Positions 36,378 through 45,009 of a stretch of 64,000 bases of DNA are shown in pieces; the stretch's first letter is position 1, and the number at the start of each line of letters is the position of its first letter. The DNA lies in NCBI GenBank assembly GCA_017522915.1, contig JAFWXX010000029.1:1-64000 (forward strand). The letters run 5' to 3'. Both the position numbers and the translations under genes were made by a program. The notes below the pieces were generated by a model, which saw only the letters and a list, made by a program, of their open reading frames with translations, did not search any database and was not told the origin of the DNA. The DNA comes from Bacteroidaceae bacterium. Lineage in GTDB: Bacteria; Bacteroidota; Bacteroidia; Bacteroidales; Bacteroidaceae.

Positions 36378-37777
36378 AGTTTCTTAATATTATTAGCAAA
36401 TACATCATATATTCCATCTTTTGCATGGAGTTTATAATCCATCTCTATATGGTATGATTTATCTTGCTCTACTTCAAACTCAAAAGGAGTTGATATGATT
36501 CCTGATGGAGCATAGGCTGTAAGTTTATGCTTGCCAGGTGATGTTTTACGCCTCAATGTATATCCTTTGATGAAATTACCCGTACCAATCTCCTTATCAT
36601 CAAGAAGAATCTTGTATGAACCATCAAAATATGGAAGTTTATGTTTTTTCTTATCGAGATGAATTTCCAATTCAACAGATGTCTCTAAAAGTTTTTGTTG
36701 AGTATATATTGCAAATCCCCGTCTCAACCATTGGGCGAATTGAAGTGCGGGGCATAGTTGCTGTACTTCTCCTCTATATTCATTTAATGATAATGCGGAT
36801 TGCTGAACATTTTTAGAGGCAATCGTATTGCTTGGTTCCAACTTTCCTAATCGTTCCACTCGCTTTACTACCTCTTCTGAGAGTAAACGGCGTGCTGGTC
36901 GGGAGTAATTTCCGACAAAAGACAATGCTAAATATTGATTGTCAACCCGAATATTTTGCGATTGTAGTTGTTGTATACCCCATTGAACAACATCATAATT
37001 ATATCGAATACACGCAGCATGGAGTAATGCTCTTTGTAATGTAGATGCTCCTACATATTTAACAGCCACATCATCGGCATCGTATTCCATCTGTTTGGCA
37101 AGTCGAGAATATGCCTTGTTAATGCGGTTACAAATCCATATAGCAAAATAGGTAAACAGCAATAATTGCAACTTCATCTGTGTCTCCCAAGTTCCTTGTT
37201 TCTTTAATTCTTTAATTGAAACAAAGGATTGAGAGAACTGTCCGATTGTATAGACTGATATTGAGTTTCTCATCTCTTCTTGAACATAGTGCCCAAACTC
37301 ATGGTAGAGCATCGCTTGTATTTCGTCATCATCCATCTGTGTCAAGAACCCTAAACCGACCACAAGATTCCTATTCGGCTCAAAGAGTATATTTCGCAAT
37401 TGTGGCTGAATGAATACCGCAGCAGTTGCGTCGGGGCAAATATAAACCTTACGAATAGGCGATAAATTCAGAGAAGTCGTAACCTCGTTTATAATAGCGA
37501 ACAGTGTAGGATATTCCTGTTCTGTTATTGGTCGGAATGTCTTAGGCAATGAGGTCTTGAAACGAAATGATTTTACCATTTCCCATAGCAATAAACCTCC
37601 GGCCAAAGATATAATCGTAAGTTGAAGTGGTAATTCGTGATCATTATGATAACGGATTACATAGTATCCAAACCATAAAGAAGCCAAAGCGACTAGTACA
37701 AAACAACAACAGCCGATTATGTAAATCATAACCGACTTATTGATACTTTGCTTTAATTCTTCGACTTTACGATTCAT
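36374..37777 (-). CDS. M48-type membrane metalloprotease with C-terminal PEGA-like domain
   Basis: This 467-residue membrane protein has two N-terminal segments (about 17-40 and 52-68), a zinc-protease core with MLYHEFGHYVQ (HEFGH at 159-163) and the third ligand in QMEYDADDVA (231-235), and another hydrophobic stretch near 204-218. After residue about 345 comes a beta domain with IHLDKKKHKLPYFDGSYKI and TSPGKHKLTAYAPSG, which looks like a PEGA-type surface domain. M48 proteases cut damaged or signalling membrane proteins. In this operon it could act on the anti-sigma-like partner or on system components; that is inference. Its start is one base inside the stop of the anti-sigma-like gene. 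Confidence 0.85.
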   Translation of the reverse strand: MNRKVEELKQSINKSVMIYIIGCCCFVLVALASLWFGYYVIRYHNDHELPLQLTIISLAGGLLLWEMVKSFRFKTSLPKTFRPITEQEYPTLFAIINEVTTSLNLSPIRKVYICPDATAAVFIQPQLRNILFEPNRNLVVGLGFLTQMDDDEIQAMLYHEFGHYVQEEMRNSISVYTIGQFSQSFVSIKELKKQGTWETQMKLQLLLFTYFAIWICNRINKAYSRLAKQMEYDADDVAVKYVGASTLQRALLHAACIRYNYDVVQWGIQQLQSQNIRVDNQYLALSFVGNYSRPARRLLSEEVVKRVERLGKLEPSNTIASKNVQQSALSLNEYRGEVQQLCPALQFAQWLRRGFAIYTQQKLLETSVELEIHLDKKKHKLPYFDGSYKILLDDKEIGTGNFIKGYTLRRKTSPGKHKLTAYAPSGIISTPFEFEVEQDKSYHIEMDYKLHAKDGIYDVFANNIKKL

Positions 37778-38079
37778 TATTCATCATCTTCTTCTATTCC
37801 CTCGTCTGCTGTTTCATCAGCATTACTATCACCTAAGAATCCAGCCATAGCTAATGGCTCATACATTGGTCGTATTGAAGCTGCTGCAACATTTTCCCAG
37901 GAAGGGAGTGAAATAACATTCTCCGATGGGAACTCATCAATAGCTCTACGAGATACATTCAGTATCTCAAACGTATCAATATCCATAGCCGCATCAACCA
38001 TTGCTGATTCTTTATCTGAAAGCATACCTTCAAGATATGCAGCTAATTCCTCATCTGATATTTTATTGAACTGTTTCAT
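37777..38079 (-). CDS. Anti-sigma-like small protein
   Basis: This protein of about 100 residues starts at 38079 with MKQFNKISDEELAAYLEGML. That pattern (DEELAAYLEGxLSxxExAxVxxxxxxD) is the N-terminal helix layout of anti-sigma and zinc-finger-like regulators, but the zinc ligands are missing. There is no membrane segment. The end is very acidic (DETADEGIEEDDE). It overlaps the 64-residue gene upstream by 17 bases. Its place right behind the sigma factor supports a regulatory role. The longer frame to 38151 is less likely. Confidence 0.55.
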   Translation of the reverse strand: MKQFNKISDEELAAYLEGMLSDKESAMVDAAMDIDTFEILNVSRRAIDEFPSENVISLPSWENVAAASIRPMYEPLAMAGFLGDSNADETADEGIEEDDE

Positions 38080-38257
38080 AAGCCTCAACTTTTTCATTAA
38101 ACAATGTCGTTGCTCGCAAAGCAACCATAAAACACTCTTCAAAGACTGCATCTGACATGTTGAACAATACAGCCTTACGTTCCTTCAAGTTTGCTTTACC
38201 ATCAAGCACTCGACCAAGCAGTTCGAAGTTACTTATTTGAATTGTATTATTTTCCAT
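38063..38257 (-). CDS. Small protein, 64 residues, in the sigma cassette
   Basis: I do not recognise this protein. It starts MENNTIQISNFELLGRVLDG and has helical sequence with LFNMSDAVFEECFMVALRAT. It overlaps the sigma-factor gene by 11 bases and the anti-sigma-like gene by 17, so translation of the three is probably coupled. It could be a second regulator of the sigma factor. Confidence 0.55.
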   Translation of the reverse strand: MENNTIQISNFELLGRVLDGKANLKERKAVLFNMSDAVFEECFMVALRATTLFNEKVEAYETVQ

Positions 38258-38840
38258 ATCCTATTGCAACCATCTGTTTCTGTAAACCTTTTCTCACCCG
38301 ATTATAACGAGTGTAAACATATCCGGCAAATTGCGTATCAGTCTTAGCATCTGTGCTTAAATTCTCATCTTTTGCCATTAAAACTTTTGCCTCATCAAGA
38401 ATGTCGCCAGGCTTCTCGCCATCTATTAGGATGCGCTGGACTAAGAATCTATCAAAAGGCTGTAATCTCCTAATAATCTTATTGAGATCTTCCATGAAGA
38501 AAGCTTCCCCATTACTATCATTTTGCAGGTTCTTGACAAGTGCAATGTTTTCATCCAATGGCAATAGTTCCTTGTCTCGCTTATGCAGGAAATATCGAGA
38601 CGCTATAATTGTTACATATGAATTTAGCGAACAAGTATATTTGAATATCCTTAACTTGTGCCAATTATCATCCGAGAGGAACTCATAGAATTCCCCTATA
38701 AGTTCCTCTGGCGTATGTTTCTGCTGACAAAAGTACTGCCCAATGTATATCAACATCGGCTTGCACCGCACAAAGAAGAAGTCCTTAATTGTGCGGTGGT
38801 CACCAATGATTAGGTTACTTACGATTTGTTGGTCTGTCAT
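38247..38840 (-). CDS. Sigma-70 family (ECF-like) RNA polymerase sigma factor
   Basis: This 197-residue protein has a region-2-like stretch (TPEELIGEFYEFLSDDNWHKLRIFKYTCSLNSYVTIIASRYFLHKR, about 43-88) and a region-4-like helical end (LQPFDRFLVQRILIDGEKPGDIL; YTRYNRVRKGLQKQM). Region 4 diverges from the usual ECF helix-turn-helix and carries an insert around 155-175. It lies one base after the BACON/zinc-finger gene and inside the island operon, an unusual place for a sigma factor. It may switch the system on in response to a signal. Confidence 0.75.
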   Translation of the reverse strand: MTDQQIVSNLIIGDHRTIKDFFFVRCKPMLIYIGQYFCQQKHTPEELIGEFYEFLSDDNWHKLRIFKYTCSLNSYVTIIASRYFLHKRDKELLPLDENIALVKNLQNDSNGEAFFMEDLNKIIRRLQPFDRFLVQRILIDGEKPGDILDEAKVLMAKDENLSTDAKTDTQFAGYVYTRYNRVRKGLQKQMVAIGYGK

Positions 38841-38841
38841 T

Positions 38842-40668
38842 TTAATATGATTTCTTTATCTTACCAGTTCCATCACATTTTGAACATTCTACATGACCAT
38901 CACCGCCACAAACAGAACAAATGCGATCTTCGACCTGTGGAACAGGTGCTCCCATCCAACCTGTCCAAGATGTATACATACGCCTTAATACATGCTGTCC
39001 ATTTACCCAGCCGTATGCATATGAGCCAAATTCAGTTGTCCATGGATTGGTATATAAGTTGGGGCAATCCTTTTCGCCATCGCCACCACAACTACTACAT
39101 CTTGACCATCCATCTTGTTTTACTGTAATTGACTCTTGTTCGTCTCCGCAACTCACGTACACAGTTCCACTTCTTGGAGGATCATCATAATTACGATTAC
39201 AAGAAATTTTAATTCTATTTTTGTCGATAACAGATGTTGATATCCAAGATTCATACTCCGAAATAGATGGTTGTTTGTGGCTATCATTATAAATTGTTAC
39301 ATATTCAGAATCGCCCGAAGTACCAAATTTGATTGAACTTTTTGCTGCACCAAAATTAGTAGGATCTCCATCTTGAGATACGCTTATATCTCTAAGGTCT
39401 CCATTATTTGATTTTATGGTGATAGTTCCGGATTTGATTTTTCCAGTATTTGCTGGTACCTGTATTTCAAGACGTTTGTCCTCTAAATCTGCATATGCAG
39501 TAAGCCAACTTGGAGAACTATAAACAGACCACGAAGTGCCGTCTGTATACACATCAATTGGATAACACATGCCTTCACCACTGCCTTCTTCTGCCATAGT
39601 TAGACTTGTCTTTTCAACTCTAAAGTATGTAGCTAGGCCTGATGCCTGCGATACTTTAACTTTTTCGACATAATCATTGCATCTAATAACAACATCACCG
39701 GTTTTGCTGCCCTCATTATTAGTGCCCGTGGTTAGTACGATAGAAGCGACCATATTGTCCCCATCTTCTGTTATATTCTTTGATACTGAGAACCAAGATG
39801 CAGAAGTTGACACTTGTAAATCACAACCATCTGTTGTAGCAGTGATTTGATTTGACGAGCAATTTCCATACTTGTCAAAACTAATTTCAGAAGTATTAGT
39901 TTTCAAATAAGTGGGCAAACCAGAACTTTGACTTACCTTAATTGTCTTTGAAATACAATTAAATTTTTTACCAAAGAATGATGAATAGGTATTAACAGTA
40001 ATATATGCACTCCTTTCGTCATCTGTATTAGGTACAACATTTATTGATAGTGTACCCCCATCTCTATTAACATCTATCCAGTTCGATGACTCTTGTACAT
40101 CTATATTTATGTCGTTAGCGTCTGTTGAAATGGTTATAGTTTTGTTTCCACCTCTCTTACCCAAAGAGACATCGCCAGAAACATCAAGGTGTGACACAGG
40201 GAAGTAGTTAATTAAGCATACAACAATGGCTATTACAATAGCAATAATCAGTAGTATAATATTACGTATTTTCCTTGCTTTCTTTTTATTAGCAAGGCTA
40301 TCTTTAGCCTCTTGTATAAATCTACCGTTCGGATATTTTTTGATGTAACTTTCAAGACCAGAGATAGAATTCTGGTTTGTTTTATAAAAAGCAAGCTCCT
40401 TCGCTTGTGCTTTTAACTGCGCAACTCTTTGTGCGGCTTCACTTCTATGTAAGCCATCTATCCACAATTCAAGGTATTTCTCGAATTGCTCTATCGTAGA
40501 ACACGACTTAAAAGCAGACATGTCGGCATCGACCAATGACTTCAATCTGTCGACAATTTCCTGTGGACCGCTAATGTTTTCTAGAATTGTAGGCAACTGC
40601 AGGCTTTCGATATTCAATTCAGCACAGCATTCGCTAATACTTAGCTCATCAATTTTTTTGTATTCCAT
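38842..40668 (-). CDS. Membrane-anchored multi-BACON protein with DnaJ-like zinc finger
   Basis: This 608-residue protein has a cytosolic-looking N-terminus with the motif KIDELSISECC (5-15) also seen in the next two upstream genes. A second unit, LESYIKKYPNGRFIQEAKDSL, lies at about 105-125. One membrane segment lies at 136-156. Four BACON-like beta domains follow, each ending in a VSQ/VKQ strand (SKTIKVSQSSG, VEKVKVSQASG, RDISVSQDG, ESITVKQDG). The C-terminus has DnaJ-type cysteine motifs: C524/C527 in CSSCGGDG and C584/C587 plus C595/C598 in CSVCGGDG...CSKCDGTG. I know of no named family with this order. It may bind glycans or unfolded proteins across the membrane. Confidence 0.75.
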   Translation of the reverse strand: MEYKKIDELSISECCAELNIESLQLPTILENISGPQEIVDRLKSLVDADMSAFKSCSTIEQFEKYLELWIDGLHRSEAAQRVAQLKAQAKELAFYKTNQNSISGLESYIKKYPNGRFIQEAKDSLANKKKARKIRNIILLIIAIVIAIVVCLINYFPVSHLDVSGDVSLGKRGGNKTITISTDANDINIDVQESSNWIDVNRDGGTLSINVVPNTDDERSAYITVNTYSSFFGKKFNCISKTIKVSQSSGLPTYLKTNTSEISFDKYGNCSSNQITATTDGCDLQVSTSASWFSVSKNITEDGDNMVASIVLTTGTNNEGSKTGDVVIRCNDYVEKVKVSQASGLATYFRVEKTSLTMAEEGSGEGMCYPIDVYTDGTSWSVYSSPSWLTAYADLEDKRLEIQVPANTGKIKSGTITIKSNNGDLRDISVSQDGDPTNFGAAKSSIKFGTSGDSEYVTIYNDSHKQPSISEYESWISTSVIDKNRIKISCNRNYDDPPRSGTVYVSCGDEQESITVKQDGWSRCSSCGGDGEKDCPNLYTNPWTTEFGSYAYGWVNGQHVLRRMYTSWTGWMGAPVPQVEDRICSVCGGDGHVECSKCDGTGKIKKSY

Positions 40669-40687
40669 ATATATGTTATTTTAATTA

Positions 40688-41299
40688 TTATCGGTTAAGT
40701 TGCAACAAAGAACTACATATTATTCTAATAATTCTACGACGTTTTTTTAGAGAACAGATTAATAATGGTAATGTTATTGGCAGTAACAAACATAAGGGAT
40801 ATATCCATACAACAAGTACTATTAGAAGAATTGGAAGTTTTACAGTGATGATGTTATCCTGCAGTCCAATTCTCACATTAGGGAATATGGACAACAAACC
40901 ATTCTTTTTAAGATTGAGTTTCCCATATCCGTTGTTTATTAATATGTCAATTATGAAGTCCATACTTATATTGTCAGGCACATTAATTACACCTTTTTTC
41001 TGTAAAAATGGCATAACAAACTCTCCTTTATCTCGTGCACAAGATGATAATAATGGATTTGCGGTGGAATTTACACATAATAAGAAAGCCTCTGAATATC
41101 GTTTTTTAGCAAATAAACGATTGAACTGTTTAATAAACTCTTTTTGCACATCTAAACATCCCTCTTTGTCTGCCTCATTAATTTGAGATAATTCTAACAT
41201 CCGTTCATAAACATTTTTAGCAAACTCACCATTGGGATTTGTATCCAAATACTCTTGACATTCGGCCAATGTAAGGTCATTTATAGATTTTATCTTCAT
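40688..41299 (-). CDS. Small membrane protein with the shared N-terminal motif
   Basis: This 203-residue protein begins with SINDLTLAECQEYLDTNPNGEFAKNVYERM, which matches the N-termini of the neighbours at 38842 and 41344. A helical middle follows, then a hydrophobic region at about 150-185 (LPILLIVLVVWIYPLCLLLP plus a second stretch) and a basic tail (KKRRRIIR). It looks like a membrane component of the same system. No known family is recognised. Confidence 0.55.
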   Translation of the reverse strand: MKIKSINDLTLAECQEYLDTNPNGEFAKNVYERMLELSQINEADKEGCLDVQKEFIKQFNRLFAKKRYSEAFLLCVNSTANPLLSSCARDKGEFVMPFLQKKGVINVPDNISMDFIIDILINNGYGKLNLKKNGLLSIFPNVRIGLQDNIITVKLPILLIVLVVWIYPLCLLLPITLPLLICSLKKRRRIIRIICSSLLQLNR

Positions 41300-41343
41300 A
41301 TTACAAACTGCGTAATTTTCTAATTCTATGAATAATAAATTAT

Positions 41344-41781
41344 TTACCAGTTAAATTCCTTTTGCAACCAGCGCCCCAATGCTAATCCCGCAGGGTAAAT
41401 GATATATCTATACTTATTCCACCAATTATAAGGCAGGATTTCATTAAGAATAGTTATTATAATTGTTCCGACGACCAAAACAACGACTATAATACCAATC
41501 CACGCAAAAATTGTTTTTACAATATCATTTGAAGTGTTTGTTTGAGCAGCGGAAGACACCACATTCCCAGAATCCCTTTTACCCTCACTTTGGGGTTTGC
41601 GAATTTTCTTAGTTTCTGATTTATTTGTACATTCCTTTAGTTTGTCTTGTTGTGCTTTCGCAAGTTCTTTAAGATGTCTTTTTACCTCTATAAGATGTTC
41701 CCCATACGGATATTTGCTGATATACAATTCGCAATCAGCAACAGTAAATTCTTCTATTTGTTTGTGTTTAAATGGGTTCAT
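41344..41781 (-). CDS. Small membrane protein with the shared N-terminal motif
   Basis: This 145-residue protein starts QIEEFTVADCELYISKYPYGEHLIEVKRHLKEL, the same layout as its neighbours: a D/E-[LF]-[ST]-x-[SA]-[DE]-C helix, then a YPxGE turn, then a helix. A low-complexity linker and a membrane segment at about 87-112 (TIFAWIGIIVVVLVVGTIIITIL) follow. The end is short and aromatic. It starts exactly where the zinc-ribbon gene stops. Confidence 0.55.
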   Translation of the reverse strand: MNPFKHKQIEEFTVADCELYISKYPYGEHLIEVKRHLKELAKAQQDKLKECTNKSETKKIRKPQSEGKRDSGNVVSSAAQTNTSNDIVKTIFAWIGIIVVVLVVGTIIITILNEILPYNWWNKYRYIIYPAGLALGRWLQKEFNW

Positions 41782-43062
41782 TTACTTCTTTTGTGTTATT
41801 GTTAGGGTATCGTTATATTGACCATACTTCGCTGTAATTATGGCCTCTCTTCTTCCGTCAGACTCGTATGGTTGTACTTGAAGTATTAAGTTCGGAGTTT
41901 TACTTATGACCTTTACCCAATCAACATTTGGAATAAAATCTACATTGGTGTATGACTTATTATATTCAACAACCAACGATTGACGCCCCTCAACTCCTAC
42001 GACAATTTCAGAGTTAAGAAACAGACGATTTTCATAAGATGGTTTTGATTCGGATGAAATATTATTGATTACCTCATGCTGATTGGTTTGCTCCTTATCA
42101 TACCCCATCGTCCCGAAAGATGGACTAGCACAATAGGTATACAATAATCCAAGTAAAAGCAATACGATAACTCCTAATAACACTTTTATCAATAAGTTCT
42201 TCTTTTTGATACTTTTTTTGGCTTCTTCAATGTCATATTGTAAATATAGGATTTTTGAATTAGCGTCGTCTAACTCTCTTCTCAATTGTTTGTCCATATC
42301 TTCCTCCTCTTTCTTTATAGTGACAATTCTTGCTTGATCTTTTTCTTTACAAGTTGAACATATCCCGGCTGATGTAAATGCTGAAACATACTCTTTACAT
42401 TGAGGGCAAAGTTGTTTTACTGTATATGAGCCAGGTGCTACAGCTGAACTTAAACAGTTCATGAATGCCCCTTTCTTATTGGTTGCTTGCTGTATATTGT
42501 CATTGTCAATAAGTAAAGAAACATTGTCTAGTGTCAATGCTGCAGAAACAACCATATCCTTATCAAGATTGCCTAATGACAGGCATTGGAATAAGTCAGT
42601 ATTTAATGTTAGATTTACTTCGCGACCAGCTCGTATATATTTATATCTATCTGAAATACTGGCATCAGTAGCGCTATATCGTCGTTCGGATGAATTCCAA
42701 TATGGTTCAATCTCTTTTGAATATAGTTCTTTAAAATAATCTATATCCGACGGAAGTTTGACCTCATCTGGGATGAAGTTGGTTATAACAATTGAGAAAA
42801 ATCCATACACAGGTCGCCCAAGGGAGTCCTTAAAATGATTTTCAGCCAATAAAGAATTCCAACAGCAACAACCCCAAACAATGACATCGTCAAACTTGAT
42901 CAAAATCCATTTAGGAATAGTAAATTTAGGATTTGAGTCTCCTGTTATTGACAATATGTGTTTTCTGATAAAATCAACTTGATTTTTAGGCAAATCGGGC
43001 AGTACGAAATCGCCATAATCAATATGACTGTTTCTAGTATAACAATAATGCTGAATCTTCAT
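41782..43062 (-). CDS. Zinc-ribbon, coiled-coil, membrane and BACON protein (GTPase partner?)
   Basis: This 426-residue protein has four parts. Residues 1-200 are an alpha/beta domain (IPKWILIKFDDVIVWGCCCW; LGRPVYGFFSIVITN) that faintly recalls GTPase-associated protein N-terminal domains. C219/C222 and C235/C238 form a zinc ribbon (CPQC ... CSTC). A charged coiled coil at 250-288 leads into a membrane segment at 290-310. The outer end (355-426) is one BACON-like domain (VDWVKVISKTPNLILQVQP ... DTLTITQKK). It lies 5 bases after the small GTPase gene, so a partnership is likely. The N-terminal assignment is weak. Confidence 0.6.
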   Translation of the reverse strand: MKIQHYCYTRNSHIDYGDFVLPDLPKNQVDFIRKHILSITGDSNPKFTIPKWILIKFDDVIVWGCCCWNSLLAENHFKDSLGRPVYGFFSIVITNFIPDEVKLPSDIDYFKELYSKEIEPYWNSSERRYSATDASISDRYKYIRAGREVNLTLNTDLFQCLSLGNLDKDMVVSAALTLDNVSLLIDNDNIQQATNKKGAFMNCLSSAVAPGSYTVKQLCPQCKEYVSAFTSAGICSTCKEKDQARIVTIKKEEEDMDKQLRRELDDANSKILYLQYDIEEAKKSIKKKNLLIKVLLGVIVLLLLGLLYTYCASPSFGTMGYDKEQTNQHEVINNISSESKPSYENRLFLNSEIVVGVEGRQSLVVEYNKSYTNVDFIPNVDWVKVISKTPNLILQVQPYESDGRREAIITAKYGQYNDTLTITQKK

Positions 43063-43067
43063 ATTAC

Positions 43068-43973
43068 TTAAAATGTTATAACTGCTGGTTTACCTCCAAT
43101 ATACATTTTTAGGATATTGTTGTTAAATATCTTTCTAGCTATCTGTGCCTCATTTGCAGACAATTCAAGTCCGTTAAATAATGGGAACAATATTGGAATA
43201 TGGATATTTTGAGAAACATCTAGGTGCAAACATCCTGTCAATTTCTTTTTCATATCCTCATTAAACTCGCCTGCTCCTAAATTTGTACCCAGTGAGACGG
43301 CTGTAATTCCTACAGGATTTGGATTTGCTTTAGAAAACAATGTTGTCATATTGGTCTTTAACTTCTCCATTGCAAGATTTAGTTCTTCATCAGACAATAT
43401 ATCTTTTTTAGTTATTGTCAACAGAATTGGAACTTCTTGCTGCAGGTATTGACTAGCTTCGCTCATAATTAGTTTTAAATGATTCAACCTATTATTAGCT
43501 CTTATAACGGATTCAGCCTTAAGATCTCCTTTCCTATAAGCATCGGATTCATCTTCTTGGTTTTTAAGACTAAATGCTTTCATTAAAGTATATGCATCAA
43601 TAAAAACTACTATACAGCTTGACTCTTTAAAGGTCTCATATAGTTTTTCACGCTCATCTTGTGCTATATCCGAGTCATCATACAATGCTCCCCCTCGATA
43701 ATCATAGATTTCAAATTGAGTCCTTTTAATTCCGTTAATGTACAATTCATATGGAAATTCTCTTGTTTGGTCACTACCTCTAGGCCAAACAGCCTGGTCT
43801 CCATTGTCCATATCCTCAATTCCTTCATTCAAAAGAATATTTCTATTTACACTTGTGCATAAAATTGAAACACTTCCTTCTAAAGTTCGGATACCTTCTG
43901 TTAAAACATGAGATGCTGCATATAAATAACAGGTTTTACCTGATCCACTTAATCCTAGAAAACAAATTTTCAT
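43068..43973 (-). CDS. Small P-loop GTPase of conflict-system type
   Basis: This 301-residue protein has a Walker A GLSGSGKT at 7-14, a G3-like YDYRGG near 96-101 and a G4-like TKKD near 185-188, so it is a GTPase rather than an ATPase. It resembles the GTPases described in predicted prokaryotic conflict systems (the double-GTPase group) with one G domain. No membrane segment or signal is seen. It lies 22 bases after the Hsp70-like gene and 5 bases before the zinc-ribbon partner. Confidence 0.65.
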   Translation of the reverse strand: MKICFLGLSGSGKTCYLYAASHVLTEGIRTLEGSVSILCTSVNRNILLNEGIEDMDNGDQAVWPRGSDQTREFPYELYINGIKRTQFEIYDYRGGALYDDSDIAQDEREKLYETFKESSCIVVFIDAYTLMKAFSLKNQEDESDAYRKGDLKAESVIRANNRLNHLKLIMSEASQYLQQEVPILLTITKKDILSDEELNLAMEKLKTNMTTLFSKANPNPVGITAVSLGTNLGAGEFNEDMKKKLTGCLHLDVSQNIHIPILFPLFNGLELSANEAQIARKIFNNNILKMYIGGKPAVITF

Positions 43974-43995
43974 AATGTATACATTGTATAATTAA

Positions 43996-45009
43996 TTATC
44001 CGATAAAATTTCCTCCGCGAACAGACCTTTGTGTTCCAATATCTTTCAATTCTGGCATTAATATTGCACATTTGGTTCTTGCGTATTGTGCATCAAATCC
44101 ACTATTCTTACTGTTATAGGACACTAATGTGCAATGACTTTGCATATATTTCTCAAAAATAGTGTCTATGATGTTGCTATGTGCTCCACCTCCAACAAAG
44201 ACAACCTCTTCTATATCATTCCAAGATTTAGATGATGACTTTAATGCATTGGTACACTCTTCAAAACATTGGTATAGGAATGTTGTCATCTTTTGCTCAA
44301 AACTACTGCTTAGAGAGTTCCCTTTTGCAGATATATTATTGGGCAGTACGACCTCATCTCCATTATTTGCCATTATCTTTATTCTCTGCATCATTTGCCC
44401 TAGTAATGCTATTTCTATACTACTATGAGATGATGCATCATCGCAATCTATCAAAGAGAGCATATCAAAAGATGAAAATCCCAAAGTGCTATTAGCATTT
44501 TGATACAAACACTTTGTCTTTTCTTGTAGAGTAACTCGGAATGCACTTTCTCCAAAATCAGCAACAAGCACTAAGTTTGAATCTGGGCTAATTATGCGTT
44601 TTAATACCTCCCCAGCCTGTATAGTTTTCACTTCGCTAAAAACTATTTCAGCAATACTCTTTAACTCAGAATCTACAGTGTTGTTATATAGCAATACAAT
44701 TCCGATATTTGAATCGTTATAATGCCTAACAGATGCTTGTTTTATGGTTTCGAAGATTGCTTTTGCAATTAAAGATTTGTGTACAGAATGTAACCAATCA
44801 CGCACCCTCATATTAGGATTGCTCACACCAAGCTGTGAGGCATAATCTCCCATTATTATTTTTTTATCTTCAGTAACAACAACCACTGATGATAGTAATG
44901 TGGTTGTATAGTCACCCATAGGATAAGATAGTCGAACGGGGTTATTACCCTTGTCCAGCACAGAAGCTTTGATAGTAGATGCTCCCAAATCTACAGCTAC
45001 CCAATTCAT
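43996..45009 (-). CDS. Hsp70/actin-fold ATPase without substrate-binding domain
   Basis: This 337-residue protein has the actin/Hsp70 ATPase motifs: phosphate-1 VAVDLGASTIKASV (aspartate 7), phosphate-2 VADFGESAFRVTL (aspartate 151) and the adenosine motif VVFVGGGAHSNI (269-280). It ends soon after, so the Hsp70 beta-sandwich domain is absent. It is a divergent nucleotide-binding module, perhaps a sensor or assembly factor for the GTPases next to it. Its start overlaps the stop of the dynamin gene upstream by 4 bases. Confidence 0.75.
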   Translation of the reverse strand: MNWVAVDLGASTIKASVLDKGNNPVRLSYPMGDYTTTLLSSVVVVTEDKKIIMGDYASQLGVSNPNMRVRDWLHSVHKSLIAKAIFETIKQASVRHYNDSNIGIVLLYNNTVDSELKSIAEIVFSEVKTIQAGEVLKRIISPDSNLVLVADFGESAFRVTLQEKTKCLYQNANSTLGFSSFDMLSLIDCDDASSHSSIEIALLGQMMQRIKIMANNGDEVVLPNNISAKGNSLSSSFEQKMTTFLYQCFEECTNALKSSSKSWNDIEEVVFVGGGAHSNIIDTIFEKYMQSHCTLVSYNSKNSGFDAQYARTKCAILMPELKDIGTQRSVRGGNFIG

